Of a stretch of 64,000 bases of DNA, positions 1 to 9,244 are shown one piece after another. Positions within the stretch are counted from its first letter, which is position 1. Each line of letters begins with the position of its first letter. Position numbers and translations under genes: made by a program. Source of the stretch: Ischnura elegans (taxonomy: Eukaryota; Arthropoda; Insecta; Odonata; Coenagrionidae); the NCBI RefSeq assembly GCF_921293095.1, contig NC_060251.1:97760566-97824565 (forward strand), read 5' to 3'. The notes beneath the pieces were generated by a model. The model was not told where the DNA came from. It did no database searches and saw only the letters and a list, made by a program, of their open reading frames with translations.

Positions 1-845
1 TCGCAATCCACAGCCATCCAAATTTTAATGCCGTATTTTCCTGGTTTCGAGGGAATATATACTTTAAAAGCACACCTTCCTCTAAAAGTACATAAATGTT
101 CATCAACAGTGATATTCGGACCCGGAATGAATGAACTTTTACATGCACTAGAAAATAAGTTCATCATTTCTGACACAGCTTCTGCCTTGTTTTTCGTTTC
201 CCTTTTGCGTGCTTCCCGAGTTTCTTTATTATCAAATCTTAAACAGCTTAGAATATTTTCAAAGCGACTTCTTGACATAGTTGCTTTAAAAATTGGAAAT
301 CCAAATTCATCTGACCAAAATTCGTTCAAAGGTTTTCCTCGCCCTTTCTGAACACCGTATGTGATACACAGGCCAAGAAAAGCTAAAAACTCAATGGAAT
401 CGAGGTTCTTCCATTTGCGTAAGCTTTTCCTATCCTTGATTTGATTTGCCCGTTGATTAGTGTATTGACAAACATTTTTAACCATTAAATCAGTTATAAA
501 GCATCGAAAAAATTCAGATTTTTCCACACACTGAATATGTCCTGGGAAACCTGCGTCCTGCCTGATAATATTCCTGGAGAGTATTTTTCCAGGCGTCTTT
601 GGCTCCACAGTATCCCATTTTATTTTTTCATCTTTACTCACCATGAACCGTGAATCGTCTTTGACATATTCATCTTGTATTTCCTCATCCTCCTCTTGGT
701 CTTCTATTTCCACCTCCATGTTGTCTTCCTCTGCTTCACTTCCATCACTCTCATTTGGAATGTCTTCTTCATCTGAGCCAAATAAATCGGTAAGAGCTTC
801 GTTCTCGCTGTATCCAGGAGCAAATTTGACTCTATAGGCTGCCAT
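1..845 (-). CDS. piggyBac-family transposase, N-terminal 281 codons (runs off left edge)
   Basis: Reading the minus strand from the ATG at 843-845 gives 281 codons with no stop before the window edge. Residues 20-62 are very acidic, as in many piggyBac-like N-termini. The DDE_Tnp_1_7 part follows: residues ~150-165 (IEFLAFLGLCITYGVQ), the W/S-D block near 177-180, the conserved ATMSRSRFENIL segment at 188-199, and TVDEHLCTFRGRC at 246-258, then a PSKPGKYGIKIW block. By family knowledge, D248 is the first of three catalytic aspartates of this cut-and-paste transposase, which inserts at TTAA; the other two lie outside the window. The seen part has no frameshift or stop, so the copy may be young or domesticated. 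ORFs on the plus strand here are antisense shadows. Confidence 0.9.
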   Translation of the reverse strand, partial: MAAYRVKFAPGYSENEALTDLFGSDEEDIPNESDGSEAEEDNMEVEIEDQEEDEEIQDEYVKDDSRFMVSKDEKIKWDTVEPKTPGKILSRNIIRQDAGFPGHIQCVEKSEFFRCFITDLMVKNVCQYTNQRANQIKDRKSLRKWKNLDSIEFLAFLGLCITYGVQKGRGKPLNEFWSDEFGFPIFKATMSRSRFENILSCLRFDNKETREARKRETKNKAEAVSEMMNLFSSACKSSFIPGPNITVDEHLCTFRGRCAFKVYIPSKPGKYGIKIWMAVDC

Positions 846-1229
846 AATTAGGAATTATTCCTGTATAACCTAATCCTACATTCGACAAGAGGAGATATGC
901 ATAAGAATACACCCTAATAAGTAGGAGTTGCAATTACATCGCACTTGGCAAATAAAACAACAATAACCATTCAACAAATGCATATGCCGTTGACAAAGTG
1001 ATTTTTTTTGCTTTGCTCTTAAATCCACTAGATGCAATATTTAAAACACATCGATTCCTTCAAAACCCTCACAAAAATATTGTGATTATTTCCTCACGGG
1101 AGCTGAAAAAAAAGGAAAGTGGAACTACGAGAGGCTTCAAAAACTTCATATAACCTAGTAAATATATGAATCAGAACAATTTCCCGTAAAGGAAATAAAA
1201 TTAGTACTGAAGTAGTTGGTAGGTAGTAC
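846..1229. other. Upstream non-coding part of the piggyBac-like element
   Basis: AT-rich sequence directly 5' of the transposase start on the minus strand. No ORF or recognisable promoter element was seen. It probably belongs to the same transposon, because the next TTAA with an inverted-repeat-like terminus is at 2398-2401. Confidence 0.4.
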
Positions 1230-1745
1230 TATGGTTTACAAAGAAACACTTACCGGTCCGCTAATAATTCGAATGTGGGAGATACTCTTGAGCCGGATAC
1301 AAAGGTTAGCTATGACTTCTGCAGTCGACGGAGGCGTGACCACAAGTGACGATTCTCACTGTATATGCCGAGCTCATATCAGAGGCCGAATACTACTACT
1401 AATTGTAAGTAAGTCAAGATACGAGTGGAGAGAACAATTGAGAGAGATTGCTGGTTACAAAGAAAGCACACTGTTGATGAAGAATCAGCTCTGCGAAGAT
1501 AACAGTTAGATTCAAAGTTGCAGAGCAATGAGGGCTTCTACAATCATCAGAGGAGCGACCACAAGTTATCTCTCTGTATCAGCTGAGCTTATTTCAGTGG
1601 ACGAATATTACGACGCCCGGAGAAAACATTGACTAGGCCTTGCTGATTACAAAGAAAACACCCTGATGGCGAAGAATTAGCTCTGCGCTGATAATATTTG
1701 GGTTGGAAGCTGCAGAGCAAGCTGAAAACGTAGTTTGCTAGCAAT
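1230..1745. repeat. Degenerate tandem repeat, about 2.5 units of ~200 bp
   Basis: The motif TTACAAAGAAA(A/G)CACNCTG recurs at about 1238, 1455 and 1647. The block GACCACAAGT followed by a GTAT...GAGCT segment recurs at about 1338 and 1557. GAAGAATCAGCTCTGCG and GAAGAATTAGCTCTGCG follow the last two units at the same offset. The period is about 190-217 bp. It sits between the transposase start and the probable transposon terminus, so it may be a subterminal repeat. The 97-codon plus-strand ORF here is explained by the repeat. Confidence 0.6.
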
Positions 1746-2180
1746 CACTTGGTATTATTCAGCTGTTTTTATGAGATGGGGTGAGGTGAACATGATTGAC
1801 TGCTTATGAGTTAGTCTCCAAGTTCAATCATTTGACACTGCTGGTATGGAATAGATTTTGCTTTTGGTTAGCTAATCCTCTATTCATTTCCCTAAGTGGT
1901 AATAAAGCTTTTTCAATACGACGGTGTATATTACCATTATATCAAATTCGGTATCACATGCGAAGGAAATACATCCAAAAAATCCATGGCGATCTTCTAC
2001 GATGTTCTTCCCTTCTAATAATTTTAACATTCAATATGTTACTCATTTTATGATTAAAATGCTAATATTTATTCCTTACATGACAGTCATCAAAAAAGCA
2101 AACATTTGTTCAATTATTTATGAAAGACGATGATAATTCACCTCCAGGTGTTGAATCACGATCGGGGAGATTTTAGTTCC
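1746..2180. other. Non-coding AT-rich stretch
   Basis: No supported gene. The short plus-strand ORFs at 1796-2133 have no recognisable domain and AT-rich composition. Probably interior of the piggyBac-like element. Confidence 0.4.
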
Positions 2181-2182
2181 AC

Positions 2183-2401
2183 ATGCCCTACCTGGGGTCA
2201 GAATTGACCCCAAGCCAGAAATTATTTTTTTTTAGGATTCTTGATGCAAATGCTTTGAAAACGAAAAATGGAATTGATGTAAACTTGTTTTATAGGAGCA
2301 TTCCTAAAATAATATGAATTAAACTGTAAAAGTTAAAAAGTTATTCACATTTTTCTATGAGCTGGGGTCAAAAAAGACCCCAGGTAGGTAGGGAGGGTTA
2401 A
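2183..2401 (-). mobile_element. Probable terminus of the piggyBac-like element, or a small piggyBac-type MITE
   Basis: At 2398-2401 there is TTAA. On the minus strand it is followed by CCCTCCCTACCTACCTGGGG and then a GGGGTC...GACCCC mini-palindrome. At 2184-2212 on the plus strand the related CCCTACCTGGGGTC...GACCCC block occurs in inverted orientation. TTAA plus a C-rich terminus is typical of piggyBac ends. Either these are the terminal and subterminal repeats of the element whose transposase lies at 1-845, or a 220-bp MITE whose inner TTAA has been lost. Confidence 0.5.
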
Positions 2402-2549
2402 TAGCGACGTATTTCTACTCTTTTACTTCCTTTATAACTTGTCCTATGTAACTTATCGGATCTGCCCCTTACCCGCCTTCCCTTCCATCTGTCCTTCTTT
2501 GATTGTGGTAATGTTAAGCATGTTTTTCATGAGCTCGGCGATTTACGGC

Positions 2550-2932
2550 TCACACTCACTGCTTAATCGTGAATTTTTGCCCAAAAACAATACTGTAATG
2601 CCTCCTCCGTATTCGCCAGGTATGGCTCCGTGTGACTTTTTCCTTTTACCAAAATTTATAGGGAATCTTAAAGGTCCGTCGTTTTATAAGCATAGGAGAC
2701 ATTTAAAAAAATCGACGACAGAGCAAAAGGCTATTCCAAAGATGGAATTTGAGAAGTGTTTCGAGGATTGAAAGAAGCGCCGCGGAAGAAATGATGAACT
2801 TGTACCGGCGCGCCGGTACAAGTTCATCATTTCTAATACGGAATAGTTTGAAGGCGACAACATTAATGTAGACGAATAAATAACTTTTTTTAACTAAAGC
2901 TCCCGTTATATTCTGAATACACCTCGTACGTT
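2550..2932 (+). pseudogene. mariner-type (DD34D) transposase C-terminal fragment with 3' terminus
   Basis: The translation contains NREFLPKNNTV, then PPPYSPGMAPCDFFLLPK, then KAIPKMEFEKCFED. These are mariner hallmarks, and the D in PCDFF is the third catalytic acidic residue of the family. A TGA follows FED where the family has W, and beyond the inserted palindrome at 2787-2834 the same frame resumes with IIS..., a stop, and FEGDNINVDE, the usual mariner C-terminus. The sequence GAATACACCTCGTA ending near 2932 resembles a mellifera-type 3' inverted repeat followed by TA. The 5' half is missing, so the copy is dead. The minus-strand 99-codon ORF at 2703-3002 is a shadow. Confidence 0.8.
2787..2834. 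repeat. Perfect 48-bp palindrome inside the mariner relic
   Basis: The 24-bp arms 2787-2810 and 2811-2834 are exact reverse complements with no spacer, centred on GGCGCGCC. The right arm reads as ordinary mariner C-terminal coding sequence (..YKFIIS..). The left arm is therefore the added, inverted copy. Confidence 0.95.
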
Positions 2933-2934
2933 CC

Positions 2935-3482
2935 TCCAAAGTTGGGATCACAAAATACAGGAATTTCAATAACATGCCGACAGATAGCCGGAAAAATAAC
3001 ATTTATTTCCATTGAATTTAGACACACGATATAAAACACAGTTCATGATGAAAGCACTGAAGTCAAATGGCATTTAACATTCCATCACGAGATGATTAAT
3101 AACACACAATTTTCACACCGGACGAATCATACTATACTCGTTAAACGGGCATAACCTTAAAAAAAATAGCCCAATTTATGGATAACATGAACGAAAATCT
3201 TAAAATTTCAAGGGAAAATTTGAGTCCGCCAGCCAGGTGATCAAAATAACACGGCTTTTAGAGGATATGTCCATCAATAATTTAAAAAGAAAACCAGATT
3301 CAGTTATGTTCACAATTTTCAACATCTGGACAATATAAAAAAAATTTCTCTCCTGCACCAAAAAAACTATTCTCTTTCTTCCTTTATGATGAATTATATG
3401 GAGGGATCTGTGCTAGATTATAACTAGCGACGGATTAACACACGTCAATATAGTTTTCCAGCGAGAAACCACCCGATCACGT
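2935..3482. other. Intergenic AT-rich stretch, 3' flank of the peptide gene
   Basis: No ORF, repeat or canonical AATAAA signal on the minus strand was seen below the stop codon at 3483. The 3' end of the peptide transcript must use a variant signal or lie further away. Confidence 0.4.
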
Positions 3483-3707
3483 TCAAATACTGTTGCGACA
3501 CCTTCCGGCGGACATCCTTTGACCCTTGGGACACTCGTCTTTAGGCCTCTTTGGAGCGAAAATGATCCTTTTTCCAGTCCTATGACTTTCCTCGGGCCAA
3601 GAGAAGAACCTTGCAGCGATCATATGCAGCTCCAACAGGAACATATCCGCACACGAAAAACAAAGCACGATCAGAAAGAGGGCACTCGTGAGCTTGAACG
3701 CTAACAT
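3483..3707 (-). CDS. Small secreted peptide precursor, 74 aa, secapin-like layout
   Basis: Residues 1-20 are a clear signal peptide (charged start, hydrophobic core FLIVLCFSC). The body ends in a compact module after a dibasic GKR site at about 45-47: a 27-residue tail starting IIFAP, with two cysteines in a C-P-K-G-Q...G-R-C-R pattern (C59 and C70). The CP-x-G-(5-7)-GRCR pattern with one predicted disulfide resembles hymenopteran secapins and related small secreted insect peptides; this assignment rests on pattern only. Likely a haemolymph, venom or immune-type secreted peptide. The gene is intronless, has its own core promoter (3736-3767), and stands alone. The 61-codon plus-strand ORF opposite is a shadow. 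A chance ORF is the alternative, but signal peptide, dibasic site, cysteine motif and promoter together argue against it. Confidence 0.7.
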   Translation of the reverse strand: MLAFKLTSALFLIVLCFSCADMFLLELHMIAARFFSWPEESHRTGKRIIFAPKRPKDECPKGQRMSAGRCRNSI

Positions 3708-3735
3708 TACAACGGCTGGACTGAAGAAAACGGGT

Positions 3736-3769
3736 CGACTAACTCGTACCGCGTTACCAAGACGACTGA
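3736..3769 (-). promoter_or_regulatory. Inr + DPE core promoter of the secreted-peptide gene
   Basis: The minus strand reads ATCAGTCG with A+1 at 3767, matching the arthropod initiator TCAGT. The pentamer AGTCG lies exactly at +28 to +32 (3740-3736), fitting the RGWYV downstream promoter element at the strict spacing required. No TATA box was seen ~30 bp upstream, as expected for a DPE promoter. The predicted 5' UTR is 60 nt. Confidence 0.6.
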
Positions 3770-3789
3770 TACGAGAATAAGAGTAGCTT

Positions 3790-4431
3790 CACATTAAACA
3801 ACTCTTCCTTAAAAAAATGTCACGCACTCTACAATCTATATTTTCCCCCATTACGGAGTCAATAACCTTTGGCCTTTAAGCCGACAGTCGAGACGCCTCC
3901 ATCTAGAGCGAGTACTGAGAATGCTTAAAAAAAAATGATCACTCAATCGGTCGAAATCTTCGTGGTGACACACATATTTATCACATGCGGCGCGTGGTTG
4001 AAAAATATCCATGCGCGGAAGAATTGACAAAGCTTGGTCGTGTACAATTGCGTCGAAGATTATTCGTTTCCGAGAACAGTGCAGTCATAATGAAGTCGAA
4101 ATGATTCCCGTGAATTTCGTGAACTGCTGGCGAGAAGCCAGTGGGGGTTTGAGGGGCCCCCGAAATATTTTCTTGATAAAACTTTATTTAGTAAATGGTT
4201 ATATTATGTTACTATACAGGTTACTACTTGGCTATTTGCCAGGTGGTAACAGTTTATATTATTTAATTAAAATGTATTAAATGAAAATTCATCACCAAAA
4301 TGAAACTAGGTCAGTGAAAATTTAAAATAGCAATGAAATTAATTTTCCAAGATAAATTTTTTACCCCTCTTCTTAAAAATGATACCTCCACTACACCAAC
4401 GCTCAAAAATGGCCAACTGAATCAAATCCGC
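3790..4431. other. Non-coding stretch
   Basis: No supported gene. The plus-strand 89-codon ORF at 4011-4280 has no recognisable domain. A short G/C run (GAGGGGCCCCC) near 4150 resembles the one near 42020, but I cannot define an element. Confidence 0.4.
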
Positions 4432-4935
4432 TCATCTAGTACTACTAGGGCTACTAAATGAACGGATTTGATTCGGTGGGCGATTGTTGAGCATTTGTGT
4501 AGTGGAGATATCGAAAATCTTTATGTTGCTAGGATGGGGCTGAAAGAGTTCTGCAGGGAGCCCATTCCATTCATTAATCGCCCTGTTGAGATATGAGAAC
4601 TTTTTTACGTTAGTCCTCTGAGGCTGGCATTTCATCTTGCATTGGTGATCCTTCCTACCTATTTAGCTGGCGTTTTCAATCTTTTTTCGCGGTTCCCTCA
4701 ATGCCTTTTCCCCCGTAAGTATGCGGAAGAGCGCGCAAAGTCTATTCATTTTTCTTCTCAGTCCTAGTGGGTCCCATTCCAGTACTTGCAGCATTTTAGT
4801 GACACTTTTGGTCTTTTTATGGCCCCCCATTGCATACCTTGCTGCCTTTCTTTGCACCTTCTCGATGGATTCTGTTTGTCCCTTTTCATACGGGTCCCAC
4901 ATTAGTGACGCGTATTCTAAAATCGGTTTCATCGA
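4432..4935 (-). pseudogene. 5'-truncated LINE (non-LTR retrotransposon) reverse-transcriptase C-terminus
   Basis: The minus strand encodes a typical non-LTR RT tail: ILEYASLMWDPYEKGQ, then IEKVQRKAARY, SVTKMLQVLEWDPLGLRR, then RTNVKKFSYLNRAINEWNGLP. The two listed pieces (4663-4932 and 4432-4635) are in the same frame and separated by one TAA at 4663-4665, so this is a single reading frame with one nonsense mutation. The upstream RT and endonuclease parts are missing, as expected for 5' truncation at target-primed reverse transcription. CR1/Jockey-like clades share this tail; I cannot place it more closely. Confidence 0.85.
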
Positions 4936-4971
4936 TTCATCAGATGAATGAGATTCATTGATTGAGAGATG

Positions 4972-5090
4972 GATCTTCTGAATTATTCAGAAGATCTCCT
5001 GAGGATGAAGAGCAAGTCGCTGCACGAAACGTCGGGAGGCATGGAGAACATCAACCGGTGGAAAACTCGAGAAACTTTTCTGCACCAAAA
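4972..5090 (+). repeat. Penelope-type terminal-repeat relic with hammerhead-like core
   Basis: It begins with a 25-nt palindrome (GATCTTCTGAAT-T-arm, 4972-4996) followed by CTGAGGA (4999-5005) and GAAACGTC (5026-5033), the two conserved boxes and cleavage triplet of a hammerhead ribozyme. Four bases before the first box (TCTC) can pair with GGGA after GTC as stem I. Stem II is weak. The following ACATCAACCGGTGGAAA is repeated at about 36598. Such ends are known from arthropod Penelope-like elements. Confidence 0.5.
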
Positions 5091-5799
5091 AAAATTGTGT
5101 TCTCTTTGCATTGTGCCATCTAAATTTCTCATAGTTCTCTTTATTCCGATCAGATTTATCGGTATTAGACGTGAATAACCTCTTCAGTAATTAACTAGAT
5201 GAGTAAAGAAATTTCCTTGTGATTTTTATCTCATATTACCAGCGGTGTTTAAGGGAATTGAGGGGTTGAGAAAGTCAAGGGTTACTAGTGATTTTCTTTC
5301 AAAAAAGAGTTAGGTACAGAAATTGACAAAAGAAATATAAAAAAAAACTTAGTGGCCTTGCGAGAGATTATCTGCTCTGTGCCGACATCTAGTGGGATAT
5401 CAAATGCACCACTAAATATCTGGTTGATCTCGTTTGTTTTCTTTGCTCAATTTATGTTCCTAACTCTGTATGGAAAAAAATCACCTGTAACCATAGGCAT
5501 ATTTCGGAGGAGGGGTCACGTATACCCTCAGGACCTAAAAAAATATGGAATATTGTTAATACGGTCCCATTATCAATGCGTTCGTTTTGTATTACGAGGT
5601 ACCCTTGTGCCCTCCCTGAACAAAATACTGGATACGGCGCATTATTGGTACATTGACATTTCGGTAAAAACGAATAATGATATCCGCGGAGGCGGAGGCA
5701 AAGAAATTTTTCTCCATTCAAAATTTTATAACGACAGCAGTATTTAATTAAGTTAGTATGCGTTGAATTGGATAAAAAAATTTTACTGCCATACCATGT
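5091..5799. other. Non-coding stretch
   Basis: No supported feature. The overlapping plus and minus ORFs at 5352-5747 have no recognised domains and are judged chance ORFs. Confidence 0.35.
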
Positions 5800-5814
5800 A
5801 ACTGAAAAAAATTA

Positions 5815-5900
5815 GTCCGGAGAGGTTCGAAACATCGACTTACTGCCGTGGTAAATCTTCTCCTTAACCACTAGTCCATGTCACTGGTTAACTCTAATGG
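5815..5900 (-). repeat. tRNA-derived SINE head
   Basis: On the minus strand there is an A-box-like TGGACTAGTGGTTAAGG (5862-5878) and a B-box-like GTTTCGAACCTC (5822-5833) at tRNA-like spacing. No intact acceptor stem was seen, so it is a SINE or tRNA relic, not a functional tRNA gene. Confidence 0.6.
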
Positions 5901-6063
5901 GGATTCATTACGAGCTTTGTCAGGCAAGGGAATGAATCAGTCTTCTAGTGTCACTAAATCAAACTGAATTTTAACACTCAGTGGCATTATTTGCAGTGAT
6001 ATTGCGGCGGATGTTTTATATGTATGCTATTTTCGCTATCGCTGATCGAAAAGCTTCAGCGTT

Positions 6064-6774
6064 AATAGGGTGGTTTCCTATTTATGGTTGGAAGGAAATT
6101 ACTTTGCTTTTCTACAAAACAGTCCATTTTTTATTGCCTAAATGGAAAGATTCTTACTCCTGGATTACGTATTTCACGCTTTTAGATTTTTAAATGACGA
6201 TATCTATTGTTCACGATTAAATGAAAAGTGAAAATTTTCAAGCACGCGAAAACGCGACTCCTAAGTATGAGCGATGGGAAAACTCCGTGTGACGTCGTTC
6301 TGGTTCCCTTAGTCGCAAGTGTGGTGACCTTGGGGCGAGGCTTTGAGCGCTGATACGACGCAGGATGCTAGGTGGTAGCCGAGTACCCTGCTAGCTGGTA
6401 GCGCTTGGCTTAAATAATGATTATTAATACCTTATCAAACGAAGAAAACTTTCCGACCTTAAGCAGTTTTAACAGGTAATTATTAAGACATGTTTCCCTG
6501 TGCTCTGTGCCTCATGCACGCATTGGTAATCTCAGACGATGTAAAACTCCTATCTACTCGCATAGAAACTAGGTCCCTTTGACGTCACGTGGAGTGGAAT
6601 CGCATGGGCGCCTATCTGGCCTTTTTCAAATGCGGTTAAAATTGACCATTGCCATTCGTCTGAACTGGGAATTCTAAAACCAAATAATTTTTATATTACG
6701 AATACACTAACGGTGGGTAACGAATCGCAATCAAAGCCTTTCGTTTTCTCTGATGAAGGAAACTATACCCTATT
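6064..6774 (+). mobile_element. 711-bp interspersed repeat with short TIRs, copy 1
   Basis: It starts AATAGGGTGGTTTCC and ends GGAAACTATACCCTATT, an imperfect terminal inverted repeat. The whole unit is repeated in the same orientation at 41250-41916. The interior has no ORF with a recognised domain, so it is non-autonomous. No convincing target duplication flanks either copy, so the superfamily is unassigned. Confidence 0.8.
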
Positions 6775-7273
6775 GTAAGACAATATACTTCGACGGATCG
6801 GCCAACTTACGAGAAAAAGTTAATTGACGTTCTGGACATAGATGTATTATCTAGCACGAGCTGCACAATTCATGTAGCATTAAACATTGCACATATCCCG
6901 CATAATTTCCCCTTTGATGATGTTGCTATAAAAATATTGCGGGAGGTGGGAAATTTGTTCAAATTTCCCTCCGAATGGTACAAAGAAAATACCGAAACTC
7001 GATTTTCAAACTGCGGCGAAAGTGGCGCCGCTCCATTTGTTCCAATACTTTTGAATCCGACTGTAGTACCTCGAGGCACACCGCTCGAAAAGACAAACTC
7101 GTTTGTCTTTGAAGGCGGTCTCGCGCGACCTCCTGGTGAACCGTGAGGTACACCTCCTACCTCGACCTGCTCACTATGCGTGTGCCCGTAACACGCAATA
7201 CATTTTATATTTCCTCGAGGTAGAGCGACCTCTGCCTCCAACTGTTACCTCCTCACTATGCGAGTATCCTTAC
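6775..7273. other. Unclassified moderately GC-rich stretch
   Basis: Contains short overlapping ORFs on both strands (6870-7318) and two copies of a CCTCGAGG(T/C)A motif, but no recognisable domain. Probably an unidentified repeat. Confidence 0.3.
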
Positions 7274-7274
7274 C

Positions 7275-7671
7275 AGGGGCGGTCTGGGGTGCTTGTGGGC
7301 CCTCAGCTGTCATCATAATGGAGACCTCCTTATCGGGGTCCTCTTCCGGAAAATATTTGGAAATTGAATGCCCTGGAATGGATTTTGACGCTATTCTAGC
7401 TCTTACAAACTATATAAAGTATAAAAAATAGTAATTCCGTTTTTTAATATAATCTTTTCACACTGAGTTTGTTGTAAATGAAGCCACTAATGAAACCTCA
7501 TAATTTTATAATTGCAAAAAAACTTTAGTTAAAGTAATTTTAGTCTTTTTTATCACATCTTTCATATAAGCTTCACGATAGACGGGAGCGTTGTGGGGGA
7601 CCCCTAACCTCGGAGCCCTCGGCCATGAACATACATGAACACGTGCCCTCGGCGATCACCGACCAGCCGAC
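7275..7671. mobile_element. Possible hAT-like MITE
   Basis: Begins AGGGGCGGTCTGGGGTGC and ends GACCAGCCGA. The flanks carry CCTTACC at 7268-7274 and 7672-7678, a 7-bp direct repeat close to the 8 bp expected for hAT. The two ends match only loosely, so this is a probable call. Confidence 0.45.
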
Positions 7672-7707
7672 CCTTACCGAAAAATGGGTTGCGAGTGCGG
7701 AACCTAA

Positions 7708-8129
7708 TGCCTCGTTCAGATTACGGTTGTTCCAGCAATCGTTAGAACTATCGTGAATTCACACAACGATGGTTAAAACCTGTGCTGCCCTCTAGTGCTG
7801 ACATATAAAGTGAGCGAGAAATTGGCGGTTAGCAAAGCTGTTGAGGTGTGCAGGGTCAAGATATTACAGTGTTCAACGTGTATTTACCGAACAATTTTTC
7901 TTCCGCCCATATTCTTCCTTCCTAGGACAAACCCATGAAAAAAATAGAGCGAAGAGAGCTTCACGAGCTTTCTCTTGTCGCTTCCTCTTCCGGTCTCCCA
8001 GCCCCAAACCATCGTAATGTGGCAACGTTCGGAACTAAAGTAACTATTGTCAGGACATGCATTCACACGGCTAGTTCGGCCAACTATCGTTAGGACGATC
8101 GTTCGGACAATCGTAATGTGAACGGGGAA
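7708..8129. mobile_element. PIF/Harbinger-type MITE, 422 bp
   Basis: Flanked by TAA at 7705-7707 and 8130-8132, the 3-bp target duplication typical of PIF/Harbinger. The left end (..CGTTCAGATTACGGTTGT) and the reverse complement of the right end (..CGTTCACATTACGATTGT) form an inverted repeat of about 45 bp with mismatches. No transposase, so non-autonomous. Confidence 0.7.
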
Positions 8130-8383
8130 TAATTCCTCGGCTCCTATTCCAAGAGGGCTCGCGAAACATTTCAATTGTATATTCGTCATCGAAGACAATC
8201 ATCGTACCAAATTAGATCGAAAACGGAAGGGGACACAAATTTGTTCATATGGTATGGTATTTGGAGAAGGCGAACGACAGCTGAGGTCATTTGCGCCATG
8301 AGGGAAGGGTAAGGAAAGAAGGGTGGAGAGAAACCCGGCGTCAGAATTGGTTTGACATCAACGAAAGGCGCAAAGGGGAGCAC

Positions 8384-8448
8384 GGTTTAACGTCCCATCC
8401 GACGCGTCGGATGGGACGTTAAACCATGCCGTCCCATCCGACGCGTCG
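8384..8448. repeat. Perfect 42-bp palindrome plus direct repeat
   Basis: 8384-8404 and 8405-8425 are exact reverse complements centred on ACGCGT, and outer bases pair to 48 bp with one mismatch. The 19-mer CGTCCCATCCGACGCGTCG at 8391-8409 recurs at 8430-8448, so the motif is present twice directly and once inverted. Confidence 0.95.
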
Positions 8449-8524
8449 CGACGGCCGAAGTGTTGCGCTTTAGGTGTCCTCCGCACAACATTCAAGCAAG
8501 GATGGGGCAGTCTCCGATAAAATT

Positions 8525-8605
8525 CTCTGCCACTGTCGGGATTTGAACACGAGCCCACGGGGTGAGAAGCCAACAGTCTATCCACCACACCAACCCGATC
8601 CCCAT
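8525..8605 (-). repeat. tRNA-derived SINE head
   Basis: Minus strand: A-box-like TTGGTGTGGTGG (8582-8593) and B-box-like GTTCAAATCCC (8538-8548). It shares the layout GTTGGCTTC...GTGGGC between the boxes with the copy at 13395-13470, so both belong to one SINE family. Confidence 0.65.
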
Positions 8606-8720
8606 TTTTTCGCTGAAATACAACAACGGTCACTGGCAGAAATAATTTGCGATAACCGATATGAGCACTTCCGAACAACAATTTAAAAATTTCACCAAAA
8701 TTCAGTTTAGTACTAGGCAT

Positions 8721-9239
8721 AAATATTTACTTGCACATACCATTGCTTTCACCAGAAAAATTTTAGTGCGGACGTCTACGGAAACGAAATGAAATTTGTC
8801 AAAGTTGACCAAAAACGAGGTAAGAGTATACATACCCTGGTGTCATTGCCATGGACGTACTAAAGGATATTCTTCATCTCACCCCACGCAAACCAGAATC
8901 GGTTGAGCTCCAAACACAAAAACAGGAACATAATACAGACTGGAGTTTTTTGGCTGGAAATACGAGGGAGATAACAAGAAGTCAAAAAAGGTAACATACA
9001 ATATAGTATATATCAAACATATTTTTGCCAGAACAAATTTAGTACTCGTACTGTAAAAGTACACAGATCAATGAGTAAACACCTACTATAATTTTCAATA
9101 ATATGTAGACACCCACGAGTCCTCGTTTTATTGATGGGGCCGGGTCGGTAAAAACTTGGAGGGTTGGTCACAAAGCAAGGTGCATCTATTGTATCGATTA
9201 TGTTTACGTTAAGAATGCACCTTTTACAAAATGAAAACA
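8721..9239. other. Non-coding stretch
   Basis: No supported gene or repeat. The minus-strand ORFs at 8879-9240 are short, AT-rich and without recognised domain. Confidence 0.35.
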
Positions 9240-9244
9240 ATATG

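Noticed and set aside
157..171. 15-bp identity with the right arm of the palindrome at 2820-2834
   Set aside because: A shared 15-mer is expected by chance about once or twice in a window of this size.
28..351. 107-codon plus-strand ORF
   Set aside because: Antisense to the piggyBac transposase, whose conserved blocks are all on the minus strand.
643..837. Ser-rich 64-codon plus-strand ORF
   Set aside because: Antisense of the acidic N-terminal region of the transposase (GAA/GAT codons read backwards give TTC/TCT).
3519..3704. 61-codon plus-strand ORF
   Set aside because: Antisense to the secreted-peptide gene, which has promoter and signal-peptide support.
8525..8605. tRNA gene
   Set aside because: A and B boxes are present but the acceptor and anticodon stems do not form; the same applies to 5815, 9245, 13395 and 50612. 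They are treated as SINE heads.
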